64,000 nt of DNA from Syncephalis fuscata (GCA_025786725.1 JAHLTZ010000003.1:682001-746000); one strand, 5' to 3'. Numbered from the stretch's first letter, positions 1 to 12,958 are shown. Numbers and translations are program-made. Notes: generated from the sequence alone by a model not told the origin.

Positions 1-255
1 CCATAGTCGGCCATCGGTCCACCGACGTACACCGCTTGTCTCTTCGTCGAAAGTATAAACGCTACCGGGCCGAATAGTGCTTTTCTCACACTCGAGAAGA
101 CGTCTTGCGGCAAACGATAGGATTCCTTGATGGCAAGCCTCTTTTAAAGTAACATAGGTAAGCAACCGTTTAAAAATAGTACAGAGTCTGTACTGCTTAC
201 CAAATATCAGCAATGCATCCTCGGTCGTTGTGACCAAGGCTAGGCAAAATAGCAA
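1..255 (-). CDS. WOPR-domain (Gti1/Pac2/Wor1 family) transcription regulator, partial
   Basis: Two minus-strand exons run off the left edge. Exon 201-255 (its upstream acceptor could also be at about 240) ends in TTTEDALLIF. A 60-bp intron (141-200, GT...AG) follows. Exon 1-140 continues EACHQGILSFAARRL, then a short stretch ending in IRPGSVYTF, DEETSGVRRWTDGRLW. The order TTEDAL-LFEA-RG-L, RPGSV and SG-RRWTDGR-W is the signature of the N-terminal WOPR box of the fungal Gti1/Pac2/Wor1/Ryp1 family, whose members bind DNA and act as master switches of morphology or spore development. The rest of the domain (the WSPSR block onward) lies beyond the window. The start codon is not found; the N-terminal exon may lie further right. 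Function is inferred from family only. Confidence 0.8.
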   Translation of the reverse strand, partial: MLFCLALVTTTEDALLIFGKQYRLCTIFKRLLTYVTLKEACHQGILSFAARRLLECEKSTIRPGSVYTFDEETSGVRRWTDGRLW

Positions 256-3003
256 CTATGTTAGTTGGATATTGAAGCTGTTGCTAGCATCGATGACATG
301 CAATTATAGTTACCGAAACAGGTTTCCAAAAAATGGGCGGTTGATGACTTGAACATCTTTAGCGCGAAAGAATAGTTGAAGAGCAAGAAGGTTAAGCGAA
401 GCAGGTGATAAAACGCCGTTTAGATGTACGGCAATAAGTGGCATAACTAACTAGCCTATATCAATAAAGATAAATGGCTATGATTGCATTTTGTTGGATG
501 AAGAGTGTATTTAACAAGCGAATAGGCTAATAAAATGTTAAAGTATTCGACAAAGTAATTTATATGAAACCATATGGAACAATGACGCTATAGCAAGTGA
601 GCCATCTATGTATCACTAAAAGTAATGCTATTAGCATAGCTAAAAACTGCTTTTATTTTACTAATCATACGGTTATTAGCAATTTATGTGTGCAATAAGT
701 AATTATACCAAGCAATTATATTTACAATACGTATTACTATTAGCATTAATGTCAACAATACTAATACTGGTGCAATTAATGTATCAATCTAGTTAGTAAG
801 TTTATCAATTTTTTAGTATTACACAAAAATAAATAGTAATAAATCATTTAACTATAAATGTTGATATGTACACTATAACAGTGTTAAATGGCACATGCTA
901 GCACAACAGTAATAAATGGCATGTTTAGTAAAACTAGTTATAGTTGCAATAAAAATAGACTCAGCCGTGGGCCGATAACAAGTTGTGTAAAAAAAGGGCT
1001 GGAGTCGGCTGGGTCCGTATCAATATCGGCCATCACCGGAAAATAATTATAGCCAAAGAATGTTTTATTTTCCAAGTCCTATGTGGTCAAATGCAGCTGT
1101 TGCAACTGCAGGTCAGCTGAGTTATTGGGCATATCAAGCTGATCTATTGACGGAGCAAAATTTTACGTTTAGTGTTACAAAATAAGCCGGCCAAGAAAAG
1201 TATCCCCCACGCTACTAATGCCGAAATGTATACACTTGTGGGTACACCATCAGTTCAAGTGAATTATTTCATGGTCTCTGTTGACCGCATGAAAAACATA
1301 TCAACAGGCTTTATCGATATTGCATCAGCATTGCATTTCAATAGACTCGCGGCATTGCTTATCGATCTAGACGTACAGACGTACAGACGCGCATACCGAC
1401 ATACCCACATACATAAGTGCAGACAAGCATAGGTACGCAGGACAACGCGTGTACAAATCAGTCAAAGGACAAGCAAGGATGGCATGGTGCACATAGTTAT
1501 TACTGGATGGGTCGGGGAGGGATTAATGGTTGGATAGACGACTGGATAATGGCCTCAAAATGACGATTAATTATTTTCTCCTTTTGCATCCACATGGCAG
1601 CCTGAACAGAATTAGATAACAGAATTCTGTGACACAACCTCATCGGTGTATGTGTGTGTGTGTAGGCTTGTTGGTCTGCTGAGCTCTTGACTGACCTACT
1701 TGTTTACCGACCTATCCTCCCTCCACCCTGTATATCTGTGTTTTCCATCTGTGCCTGTGTTTGTACCAGTGCGAGCGAGTGAGTGGATGGGATACATTTG
1801 CATGCCCCATTTTAACGTTATCATTTGCCCATCCACGCCTGTCTGTCTTAGCATTGAGGACCGTTGATTGCTTTGGCATCATTGCCAATGTATTTGCTGT
1901 TGTACATTTCTAGCAATTATCTCCGCGCTACCAAAATTGTTCCTGCACGATATAAAGCCACCCTTTGTGCAGCCACTTACTTTTTTTGTAGCCATTCTTT
2001 CTCTTTTTTCTTTCCATTTATTGTTATTATCGTTGAGTCGGTCGTTTATCTGGTCGTTCGTTCGCTTACTTTATTACGTACTTCTGTAGCCAGTAGCGTG
2101 TTCTTGATTGTTGCACTAAGTGATAGCAAGACACATACACCTGCCACCCACCTTTGCGTACGCGTGTGCCTGGTAAAACAGCTATTCGCGTGCGTTTACA
2201 CATCAGTGCTGTTTTGTTGGGTTTCGGTAAGTATTGTTATAGATACGTAAAACATTTTGCATCATCAACTAATGGATATATCTGCATAATTTTGGTTTTA
2301 TTTGGTTTCATTTTGTTATGTCTCGGGGATTTATTTGATTAATTTTACATTGCCGCATCTTTCTCTAAATGGATTGAATCCAATTGCAACTATCCATATG
2401 GCCTTCTCATGGTATTGCATCGATGCGAACAACTACGTGGCTGTCTGCATATCGGTATGCATTTGTTGCACTGTCATTCCGTGTGTATGGATGCACGCAC
2501 TACACATCCGCTTGCTCACTGATTATCGTCCATTTGATTTGTCGGTGTGTACTAATTATACACCATTGACATGCACGCACTATTTTTACTTTTCCTCTTC
2601 TGTGTGGCTAAACGTATACACTGTCTCAATTGCCACTACTTAAAACCACCTCACTATCTATTCCCATTCCTGCCGGTCTCCTTCTAACTTGCTGCCTCCT
2701 TAATATTGTCTACTATTATATCACTCTCCTTTGTCCATCTTTGAACATTACTGTTTTCAATTGTCATCTATTTTATTGCGCAGTGCGTAGCCAATTTGCC
2801 GTTTGGCTTCGTCAGCGGCCTTTCTCTATTCCCCCTTGATTAAATAGTGGTGCCAAGATTTGCTTTTATAGCTTTTGCACGTTTACTGTCACCATTCTAA
2901 AGGTTTATACCTTCCCTGCTTTTCTTTCCCCACTGTTTTATAAACGAGAAGGGGTCTAGCAACAGTTTGCTCTATTATACCGTTCAACTATTAAACCACA
3001 ACT
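256..3003. other. Intergenic region, no supported gene
   Basis: This stretch separates the divergent WOPR and ATPase genes. Part of it may be 5' leader or upstream exon of the WOPR gene, but I could not place one. Open frames at 1172-1432 and 1864-2839 start at non-ATG codons or are rich in Leu, Cys, Phe and Tyr from pyrimidine-rich DNA and match no family. A short TG run lies near 1649-1664. The 2640-2940 segment is pyrimidine-rich, as is common just upstream of highly expressed fungal genes. Confidence 0.5.
2939..2944 (+). promoter_or_regulatory. Candidate TATA box of the P-type ATPase gene
   Basis: A TATAAA sits about 60 bp upstream of the ATPase ATG at 3004, after a long pyrimidine-rich tract. 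The position fits a short-leader fungal promoter. It is a match to a common motif in AT-rich DNA, so this is only a suggestion. Confidence 0.3.
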
Positions 3004-6000
3004 ATGGACACGTCCAATACACCCGCTGGAGCTGTTGGCGAACCTACCATCATCACTACGACGCGTACCGATGCCAGTGGTAATCCCATAACTGTTACTA
3101 CTACACGTACCATGATGCCGAGGGCCGTGTAATTGCTGAAGAAGTGGCCGAAGAGATAATGGAAGAAGTTATTGAAGAAGTGCCTATTGATGCAGCCGAA
3201 GCAGCCGCCACTACAACGGCTGAGAACCCCAATGCATCAGCAGGAAGGTCAACAATCATGTTTGAACAACAAAAGAAGCCAGAACGCGCACCACAGTCTC
3301 AATTTTCATCAGTGCCTGAAGGAAAGCCAGCACCGCCTCCTACACCCAAGCCGGCAACGTCAGAGGGTGAAAAAGGCAAAAAGTCTGAAAAGCAGCTTGA
3401 TATTGATGAACATTTAATGACCATCGAAGAAGTGTGTGATCGTTATGGTGTCACTATTGATCAGATTCGACCAGCCGACAGTCATGGTTTAAACAATGAT
3501 CGTGCTGCTGCTTTGTTGGAACAATATGGTCCAAATGTTCTTACACCACCCAAACGCAAACATCCAGTACTTGTTTATCTACAATTTCTAATGTCGCTTT
3601 TCAACGTACTGTTGATGATTGCCGGTGTTTTAGTCTACATTCTTTACGGCATCAATCCAGCAGACAACCAAGCCAATCTCTACTTGGGTGCTATTTTGTT
3701 TGTTGTGGCATTTGCCAATGCGTTTATTGAATTTTTCCAACATCAAAAGAGTGCAGCTATTCTGCAATCTTTTCTTAATATGATCCACAAAAGTGCTATG
3801 CTATTCGTGAAAACAAGCTTATCAACAAGAGGCGGGTGAACTTGTTCCTGGTGATGTTGTATTCGTTCGTATGGGCGATAAGGTGCCAGCTGATCTACGT
3901 ATTTTTGCTGCATCCGATCTTAAAGTCGATAACTCGTCGTTGACCGGTGAATCTGAGCCACAGCCTCGTGTTAAGACCAACGATAGCAAGAACCCGCTTG
4001 AAGCAACGAATATCGCTTTTAACGGTACATTGGCCGTTGCCGGTGAAGGTTACGGTATTGTTGTACGTACTGGTGATCACACTGTACTTGGTCAAATTGC
4101 CGGCATGACAGCAGGTGAAAAGTCCAACCGTAGTCCACTGTCCGTTGAAATCGATCATTTCGTCAAAATCATTGCAACTATCGCCGCCTTGTCTGCCGTT
4201 ATCTTCTTTATTGTTGGTATGCTTCTACACGATGCCAATGTCAGCTTCTGTTTGAACTTTGCCATCGGTGTATGTGTGTCTTGGGTACCTGAAGGTCTGC
4301 CAGCTACCATGACCATGTTGTTGACCATTGCTGCTAAGCGAATGGCCGGGCGTAATGTATTGGTCAAAGATCTACAAGGTGTTGAAACACTTGGTGCTAT
4401 CACACTATTGGCTACCGATAAAACCGGTACTTTGACACGTAATCAAATGACTGTTACGTACATTTGGAGCTCGCAAAACTTCTACTCCGCACTACGTGGC
4501 CTTCAGGATGACTCAAGTCCATTAACACCAGATGCACCTGGCATTCCAGAAATACTACACATTTCTACGCTCTGTTCTCGTGCCAAGTTCGATCGTACCG
4601 ATGTACCAGTCGAAGAACGTCAAGTGCTAGCTGATGCTACCGAAGCTGGTTTAATTCGTTTTGCTGGTCGTCATTTGGAACATTTTGATGATATGCAAAA
4701 CATTTATCCCAAAGTATTTGAAATCCCATTTAATTCCGATAACAAATGGGCTCTATCGATTCACAAAAAGAAGCATGCCAATGGTGATCTAACACTCTAC
4801 ATTAAAGGTGCGCCAGAACGTGTTCTGCGTCTTTGCTCAACTATTTTGTCAAATGACGGACCAGAGCCATTGACACCAACTCATCAGGAGAAATACGATG
4901 AAATCTACGAGTACATGGCCAGCAAAGGACATCGTGTATTGGCATTTGCTCAGCTTCTATTGCCAGGCGGTGAATATCCAGCTGATTACGAGTTTACCAA
5001 GGACCCAACCAACTATCCAACTGGCGACTACTGCTTTGTTGGTCTTGCCTCTCTTGAAGATCCACCTAAGCATGGTGTACGTGAAGCCATTGGCCGCTGC
5101 CGTGCTGCTGGTATTCAAGTCATGATGGTTACTGGTGACCATCCATTGACTGCCGAAGCTATTGGTCGAAAGATCAATTTGATGTTGTCTGAAACGAAGG
5201 TGCAAGTCGCCAAACGTCTTGGTCGACCCATTGAAAGCATTGAAGAGCACGAGTATCAAGCAATTGTTATTCACGGTGAGCAAATCGACTCATTTACTGA
5301 TGCCGATTGGGACCAAGTATTTTCAAAGAATGAAATTATCTTTGCACGTACATCGCCACGTCACAAGCTGGAAATTGTTCGACATGCTCAATCGATCGGT
5401 CATATTGTCGGTGTGACTGGTGACGGCGTTAACGATTCACCAGCGTTGAAGAAGGCCGATTTGGGTATTGCCATGAATATTTCCGGCTCTGATGTATCAA
5501 AGGAAGCCGCTTCTATGATTCTACTTGACGATAACTTTGCGTCAACAGTTAACGGCGTTGAAGAAGGTCGACTTATTTTCACCAATTTGAAAAAGTCCAT
5601 TCAGTACACGATTACGCACAGTATGCCAGAAGTATATGCCAGTTTGCTCTACATTATCGTTCCACTGCCACTGCCACTATCAGCCATTCTTATCCTTGTA
5701 GTCGATCTTGGTTTTGAAATGTTTATGGCGCTTAGCTTTGCTTGGGAGAAGCCAGAGACGAAGCAAGGCCTCATGAAGATGCCACCACGTAAGCCAGTTA
5801 CTCCTTCCAGCATTGACCGCCTTCGTCGTCGTCAAGCACGTCAATTGCAGGACCGTGTTGATGAAGAGTCTGGCGAAGTCATTAAACCAACTCGTGGTGC
5901 TCGGTTCAGCCATTCAATTAAACAATTCTTTTCGGGTGTATGGTGGCAAGAACTACGCGAACCAAGTGAAGAAGAAGTGCTTGTTGATTTTGGTGTTCTT

Positions 6001-6585
6001 TCATGGGCCTACCTTGAAATAGGTACCATTGAGACTATCGGCTCGCTCACAGCCTACTTTGTTGGACTTTACCATTTCGGTATTACACCAGCTATTGCTA
6101 AGACTGCTGCCAACGACGATAAAATTACCTACTTTACTAAAAATTCACCAGCACTTGATCTTGGCAATGGTAAGAGCCTTAGCGGCGAAGAACAATATGA
6201 AGCATTGGCTCAAGCGCAGACTTGCTACTACATGGCGTTGATGATTCAACAAATGTTTAACATGTTTGCCTGCAAATGCCGTATTCGTTTGCCATTCGGC
6301 CGTTACATGTTTGCCAACCATGCGTCGTTCTACGGTATGCTTGGCGGTTTCTTCATTGGTGCCTTTGTCAGTTATGTACCATTTATGAATATTGCTTTCG
6401 GTACCTCCTACAAGACACCAGTCTATTTCCACTTGATTGGTGTGGCGTTTGGCGTGTTTATCATCTTCTACTCGACCATGCGTACGATAATTCGCCGCAA
6501 GAGCCGTCCAATTCGCTGGAATCCAGAGATTTCTGGACTGCAAATGCATCCAACAGCCTATTCCGTGGGCAGTACCAAGAACTAA
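3004..6585 (+). CDS. Type IIC P-type ATPase alpha subunit (Na+/K+- or H+/K+-ATPase-like), frame broken near the 5' end
   Basis: A cation pump of the plasma membrane, about 1,195 residues, apparently intronless. Seen in order: acidic N-terminus, the family's N-terminal helix pair, SLTGESEP actuator motif, PEGLPATMT in M4, the phosphorylation site ATDKTGTLT (Asp codon at 4417), KGAPERV nucleotide site, TGDGVNDSPALKKADLG hinge, and an M5-M6 pair resembling Na+/K+-ATPase (YTITHSMPE, then VDLGFEM). The usual CSDKTG reads ATDKTG, and the M6 DLGTD motif reads DLGFE. The reading frame changes three times, near 3110, 3785 and 3822, each as if one base were missing; the last 904 codons are intact. Flanking residues stay conserved across each break, so consensus error is likelier than decay. 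The first ATG, 3004, is taken as start. Ion specificity cannot be read from sequence alone. Confidence 0.9.
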
Positions 6586-6744
6586 GCTGACGACGACGAT
6601 GATGATAACAACGATCATGACAACGACGACCACCCCACTGTGCCATCGTTTAGTATGCTTGCGTGTGTTTTTCCTATTTCTTTGCAGCACTACTTAATTC
6701 TCAAATAGTTAATAAAATAATTAATTAATATACATTTATTATCT

Positions 6745-7695
6745 TTTTATTAATAATCTATTATTGTTTGGTGGTCAAATGACTATTTTTAATAACATTC
6801 GCGCAATTGAACTGCACATTCAATCTATTGAACATGGGACAAGTGGTGAGTTTTATTTAATCATTACATCATCACATTTATTGTTTGCTTGGTGGTCAAA
6901 TGACTAACATTTAATAACACCCAATCTATTGAACATGATGATGGGCGGCGAGTGACGTCAATCTTCAAATACTCATCAATGTAGATTTATTATCCAGTAT
7001 GCATATATATATCCAATATTCACCTATATCATTCCCATTTTATTCCACATTACTATATGCCATTCTATAATATATTAGATACATTCTATTGTTTATATGT
7101 TTTAATATACTTTACTCATTCCCCTCATTGCACTATATGCACTGTAACTTCAACAGCGTTTTATATGCTTTCTCATTGTATATTCATCATTTTATATATC
7201 ATTCTATACTTGTATAGTCTTTCTCTATCCAAAACTACTTTTATTTTTGTCCTAGCACTATTATTAATAAATGCCGGCTAATTCCGCTCATTGATCATGC
7301 ATATATACTCATTAACTTCAACATAGCTGATTGTTTTTCTATGCCGTATATTAATACTATTGTATATCATTTTATTGTCTAGTAAATACGCGCTGGCTAT
7401 TGTAGTCGTCTGTTTAGTTCTAGCTTTATTATTAATAGATCTCAACTCATTCACTCATTCATATAGCAAGCTATATTTAATTGAAACCTATAACAATGGA
7501 ATAAATCTAATATATCATATAATGATATATAATAGTATAGAATAGAATGAGAATAATGTAAGTAAATGGTGGATATATGCATACTGGATAATAAATCTAC
7601 AATAATGAGTATTGATGATTGATGCCACTCACCACCCGCCATCATGTTTAATAGATTTAATATTATTAAAAATAGTCATTTAACATCAAATTATA
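6745..7695. repeat. Dispersed repeat with imperfect terminal inverted arms (MITE-like)
   Basis: The segment 6890-7010 recurs inverted at about 7565-7690 (shared landmarks: TCAAATGACT, ATCTATTGAACATGATG, GAGTGACGTCAATC, then a TATTCCAGTATGCATATAT-type block), giving arms of roughly 120 bp around an AT-rich core. The left part, about 6745-6965, recurs almost unchanged in inverted orientation at 38230-38455, and the right half resembles 37960-38290 directly. A diverged relative lies near 47790-48135. No coding capacity is visible, so it looks like a non-autonomous element. Flanking target duplications were not identified. It fills most of the gap between the ATPase and UBA3. Confidence 0.65.
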
Positions 7696-7887
7696 ACTAC
7701 ATTGATAATAAACTGATTAATGGTGTACACGTCACTTGTTAACCTTTTCTACCTTTCTATTTAGTCACAATCCATTTGTTTAAAGAATAGGTTGTCAAAT
7801 TCACCGGCATTTGTTCTCTTTGTTTATTTCTTTACTAGCTATTTGTATTACTATTGCTACTATTGATTACAGTCTTCTACTACACTT

Positions 7888-9630
7888 ATGGCCAACGATA
7901 GTCATCCCGTCGATATCACTATGACAGAAGGAGATTGGCGTGGCCGGTGGGATCATCTTTGGCCAATTCTTTATCGACCTGGTCCTATGGCCCATGAAGG
8001 ATTTACACCTGGCAATGATGTAATAAAGACATACCTTCAGTAGTATAGTCTAAATCGCTAACACACTTTGTATAGACAAGGCAATTCTTAATGGAACAGT
8101 GCAAAGTACTGGTCGTTGGTGCTGGTGGCTTAGGCTGTGAAATCCTTAAAAATCTAGCTTTATCAGGATTCAGAGATATTCACGTCATTGACATGGACAC
8201 GATCGATGTTAGCAATCTTAATCGACAATTTCTATTCCGGTAAAGCACTAAACATCATTCCAGTTGAAATCTAATGTTATTGACTGCTAGATCAACTGAT
8301 GTTGGTCAATCAAAGGCGGAGACAGCGGCTGCATTTATTATGCGCCGTATTCCCCATTGCAAAGTAACACCGTAAGTAAATATAAATATAAATGAATATA
8401 TCTATTGACGTATTTATTAGATATTGTGGCAAGATTCAAGATAAAGACCAAGAATACTATGCACAATTTAATGTTGTTATTTGTGGTTTGGACTCGGTCG
8501 AGGCACGTCGATGGATGAATGCTACATTGGTGCAGATGTTTGATAGTGACGAGCCTGAATCGTTAAAGCCACTCGTTGACGGCGGTACAGAAGGTAAATA
8601 TAGAATTTATAGAATATAATTAATAAATAAATTAACGCTTGTTATCAAATATAGGATTTAGAGGACAGGCTCGTGTCATTCTACCAACCATTTCATCTTG
8701 CTATGAATGTTCACTTGATATGCTTACACCTCAGACAGTCTATCCAGTATGCACAATTGCCAATACACCACGACTACCAGAACATTGTATTGAATGGGCT
8801 TCAGCACTTGAATGGCCTCGTCTATTTCCTGGTAATTAGCTACTTTTATTCATGTACCAATAACAAATATTAATGCTACTATTACTATACAAATAGATGA
8901 GACACTTGATATGGATAATCCAGAACATGTAAAATGGGTGTTTAATACAGCATCTGATCGAGCTCGACAATTCAATATTACCGGTGTTACAATTCCATTA
9001 ACACAAGGCGTTGTAAAGAATATTATACCAGCAATTGCCTCGACCAATGCCATCATTGCCGGTAGGTTACACTGCTCCAACTATCTTATAAGCAAATAAT
9101 ATTTACAAATCTCTTTTATTACGTAATTAATAATAGCTGCGTGTTGTAATGAGGTCTTTAAACTGGCCACCTCTAGTGCTTCGCTACTCGATAACTATAT
9201 GATGTATACAGGCACTGATGGTGTCTACACGCATACATTTGAACACGAGAAAAAGTCCACCTGTCTAGTGTGTGGACAGGCTCGAATTAAACTTGATGTG
9301 CATCCATTATGGACACTTGAAGAATGGATCGACCATTTAATTGAAAATCCTAATATGTAAGTTATTTCACAACTGTTAGACTAGTAATTGTATCTCATCA
9401 CTTTACTATACAGTCGAGTTAAAAAGCCAAGTCTACGTACTCCAACCCGTTCACTCTACATGCAAGCACCACGCCCTCTTGAAGAAGCCACTCGTCCCAA
9501 TCTATCGCGTGTTCTAGGTGAACTACTACAAGAAGGTGATGTCATTACCGTAACCGATGTGACCCTTCCCATTAGTATGGAAATCACAATACATTTTCAA
9601 GAGCCTGTAACAGACAGCACAACTGAGTAA
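7888..9630 (+). CDS. UBA3: NEDD8-activating enzyme E1 catalytic subunit UBA3
   Basis: Activates the ubiquitin-like modifier NEDD8/Rub1 by adenylation and thioester transfer, working with a separate NAE1/Ula1 subunit, to feed cullin neddylation. Eight exons join in frame: 7888-8019, 8076-8239, 8291-8371, 8421-8593, 8655-8831, 8897-9061, 9137-9356 and 9414-9630, giving 442 residues against about 460 in animals. Visible are the nucleotide-binding [21 protein letters not shown] block, the [13 protein letters not shown] loop, paired zinc cysteines ([10 protein letters not shown] and CLVCGQ), and the catalytic cysteine context [14 protein letters not shown]-terminal ubiquitin-fold-like tail ends the protein. 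The ATG at 7888 is the first in frame and leads directly into the family N-terminus. All splice sites are GT...AG and no frame break is seen. Confidence 0.95.
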
Positions 9631-9718
9631 TTAATACATTTATTACTCAAAACACGCATACGAACATCTTTATTGATGACCGGCTAATAAAGAAGATAAT
9701 AATAGCACACGAGAATAA

Positions 9719-10589
9719 TTAAGCATCCATACGTGTTTTCCATAATCCATCGCCCAAATAGTGTAGTGTCTCCACGCCAATGCCTTTGTTAATCTTTTTG
9801 CTATTATTATACATGTTAATTAGTTGCTGTTCCTAAATATACATAGTATATATCAATTGCTACTTACATATCGGTAGTGGACATTTTCATTCTTCCAATG
9901 GCCAGTGCATGTTCCTTGCCCTCGGCCATGACAGCCACAATGGCACCTTCTGGCAATTCAACATCCATACGTGCACCGGGCGATGTCAAGCCAGGACACA
10001 TAATATTGGCGCCTGATAACAAAAACTTGATAGCACCACGATCCACTTGGACTACAGGAATAAATCCGGGATCTAGTATAATCATTGATATGAACATTAT
10101 AATAATCGTATTAGATGTAGCGCAACTACTTACATTCATGTACAAGGCGCAGTGTCGGTGCATAGGATCCTTCGCGCTGATTAAAGAATAGAATACGATT
10201 ATTTAACAAGACGAGATTCACATGCTCATGACTAAATAATATCATCAAACCATTGAATATAAATGTTTAAAAAGCGGTTATTATTTATAATAACCACAAT
10301 AGCTATTTCATAATACTTGCCATTTCATCAAGTACATACTCGATTTTTTTGGAAGAATATCGTCGGCGATTGATTGTAAAGGTTCATACTGATCAAGTAC
10401 CTTTTGACGAATTCCTCGTTGTACGGACGATTTAACCAGACTACTGCCCGACACGTCCTCCTTTATGTTAAATCTACCACGTCAATAACATAAAGCAGAT
10501 TAGATCTGCTGTCGTTGTTCAAACCAATTCACTGATCTCTCTCTCTCTCTTTCTCTCTTTCTCTGCTAATCTACGTACTTTTTAAACAT
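9719..10589 (-). CDS. MCTS1: MCTS1/Tma20 translation re-initiation factor (PUA domain)
   Basis: MCT-1/Tma20 pairs with DENR/Tma22 on the 40S subunit to recycle post-termination subunits and aid re-initiation. Five exons join to 182 residues, the usual length: 10589-10579, 10473-10321, 10231-10134, 10072-9868 and 9800-9719. The first exon is only 11 nt (MFK plus two bases). Family blocks are clear: [41 protein letters not shown], then the PUA signature [37 protein letters not shown]. The second intron has a GC donor: coding ...AAATG is followed by gcaagt and the acceptor is ttag. That is the only way to keep the conserved K-C-H-E-H, because the nearby GT donor leads to a stop. Intron 1 holds a TC/GA microsatellite. 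Confidence 0.93.
10537..10564. repeat. TC-rich microsatellite
   Basis: A run of TC dinucleotides with a few TTC interruptions lies inside intron 1 of the MCTS1 gene. It is probably length-variable and has no visible coding role. Confidence 0.8.
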
Positions 10590-10699
10590 GATCACGCAAT
10601 CAATAAAAGGTTGTATAAAGAATCACAACTAAAGTAAAGAATCGTAGCGAAAATAAACAAGCTGTAGTTTATAATCCATTTATTGTTATTATAATGTGA

Positions 10700-12941
10700 T
10701 TAGATAAAATTGCCCAATAATTCAGGTGCTGAACCTTTTCCATTACTAATCTCGTCCATGGCTCGGATTAAATCATAGTTAATTGTTTGACTAACTACAG
10801 AGTCATGTTTATAATCTGGATGGCGTTGAACAAATTGACGCATCCAGGTGGCTGTAGTCATTAATGAACCTATTGATATATACATATAGATATACATATA
10901 GATCTATTATAAACAAATGATCCATTTGATATTAAGTAACTTACCATTAGCACGAGCCCGAATAAGTGCCAAGTAACGGGAAATATGACAACCCGTCTCG
11001 ACATCAATATTAATGGAGTTCAAATAGGAATTGATAATAGGAATAAGACCTGGAAACCCGCCTTCCTTCTAATAACATAATTAACAAGCAAATATTAAAT
11101 GTAATACTGTCATCATACCTGTTGACCATTAATAATCTCATCAATAGACATAAGTTCATATTCATCTTCAACGGGTCCTCGTGGCATATTCCGTGTACCC
11201 ATTACTTGTTTACGGAAATAAAACTTTTCATCAATAACCGCACCTCGATGATGTGCTCGTTTCATATTCTCGTCAACCTAATATAATCAATTATAATCAA
11301 TTATAATATAATATACATATACATTAATACATGTATCCAGTTAAGATAGATAAAAGTATATTTACCTTTGACATGGGTATATAAAAGTTAAGATCAAAAC
11401 TAAGCATGGCCCGTGTAAGTAATACAACAAAGATGGCAAATGCTGCATTTTCAAAATCAGTCATTTGTATTTCCATTGAACGAAACTCTACACGCCATCC
11501 AATATCAGCATTGGGTGGAGGTGGTTTGAATCGCATGGTTTGCCAATTAGTAGATTGAATATTCTATATATAAATATATACACACACATATATATATATA
11601 TATTAATATTATATAATTAATAATTAAATATAAAATACCTCAAAATGATCTGATGACTGTGAGTTATCCTGGTCTACAAGCTCTTTATAAATAACTAATG
11701 GATCTCGTATAAACAAATGAGAAACATGTCGAGCCAAAAGTGAATCCACATCTTTAATATCTATTAGTATCTATTATCCATTAGTATTAATAGTACTACT
11801 TACCATTGTCTAATAGCTTTTGATAAATGTCCTTGTCATAGATTAAATCAATATCATTGTATTCAGGCCGTAATTGATCATCAGTTGAAATGTAACAGTC
11901 GATTGAATCATAGCGTGATTTGTTAATTACAAATCGATCATGTTCTAGTGGCTAATATCATAACCGTAACCATAACAATACATAGTTAATAACAATATTT
12001 GTAATATTATACTACTATCTACCTTAAGACCTCGTTCTTCATCTGTACGGTCATCGACACTTTGAGCAATAACACTCCATCGACAATCAACATCGGCCAA
12101 ATAACCACGGAATATAGGTGCTGCAGCTGTTAATGCCAACTACAAAGTACAAATTATAAGTTAAAATAGCTATTTAGTCTATTACTCATGCTTACTATAG
12201 CTGCTACTTACCATAATGGGTCCGATCGGTGCCAGTTGATCATAGAGACGACGTGCCTCAACAATATTGCAGGCCTGGAAAGTAATTTGTAAACAAGAAC
12301 AGCCCATGCCAAACACCATAGCATCCATATAAATATGATCAGGTAAGGCAGCACCATTGGCAGCCTCTTCATCTTCAGCAAATAGATTACGATGCACAGG
12401 AATGGTTGGATCATGGAATGGTCGTGGTGTATTTGTATCGTGGAAGATAGGCATATTAATGGCCACTTTAGCCCCACGTCGTCGTCGAATATTGGCCGTC
12501 AATGTACTACACAATAGCCATGTCAGTATCGATTGACAAGCTAACTAGTCTATTACTTACGGGAATCGAGCATGTGGATTAATCGCTTCATCAGGTGTAA
12601 ACAAACTATGACTTGCTTCTCCTTTCGGTTCATGATGTGGATCAAGAAATACACCCGGTGCACCCAAACGAGGAAAACTAGTAATTGAAATGATCGTTTC
12701 ATTTGGTTTTAATTGTTGTTGGGCCAATAGCCGTCTAATAAACATTACACGTTGGTTTAACCGTTAATTGCCATTAGTATTCATGTCTATTACTTACCTT
12801 AAATTCATACTGGGTTCTACTTTTAATAGAGACTTTAAATCACCGTCATAAGGTACACCTGGTGTGCCTATTGATATACAGCAATATTACAACTAATTAA
12901 TAGGGATTATTAAACTATTTGTGGCAATTACCTTCCAACAT
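10700..12941 (-). CDS. GCLC: Glutamate-cysteine ligase catalytic subunit, downstream exons (gene split by LINE)
   Basis: Catalyses ATP-dependent joining of glutamate and cysteine, the rate-limiting step of glutathione synthesis. This is the larger, 3' part of the gene; the 5' exons are at 19590-20015. Beyond the insertion exon 3 ends at 12932 (...FMLEG), then [45 protein letters not shown] (exon join), [61 protein letters not shown] and a C-terminal [20 protein letters not shown], ending GNFI-stop at 10700. These are the diagnostic glutamate- and cysteine-binding blocks of the eukaryotic family. About ten short introns keep frame throughout and I saw no other lesion. Intact apart from the insertion, this allele cannot give a normal mRNA unless the LINE is removed or spliced out. 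Confidence 0.93.
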
Positions 12942-12958
12942 AAATCGACCATATTCAG
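12942..12958. repeat. Target-site duplication, 5' copy
   Basis: The 17 bases AAATCGACCATATTCAG occur immediately before the first LINE base and again, without mismatch, right after the element's tail at 19573-19589. Read on the minus strand they encode part of the conserved EYGRF of glutamate-cysteine ligase. A duplication of this length is typical of target-primed reverse transcription. Confidence 0.95.

Noticed and set aside
1864-2839. Several overlapping open frames with Leu/Cys/Phe/Tyr-rich translations
   Set aside because: They start at non-ATG codons or in pyrimidine-rich DNA, overlap in all three frames and show no domain; composition explains them.
3004-3840. Calling the P-type ATPase a pseudogene
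   Set aside because: Three single-base steps are the only defects; 904 later codons and all motifs are intact, and the same one-sided pattern is seen in an essential ribosomal protein gene.
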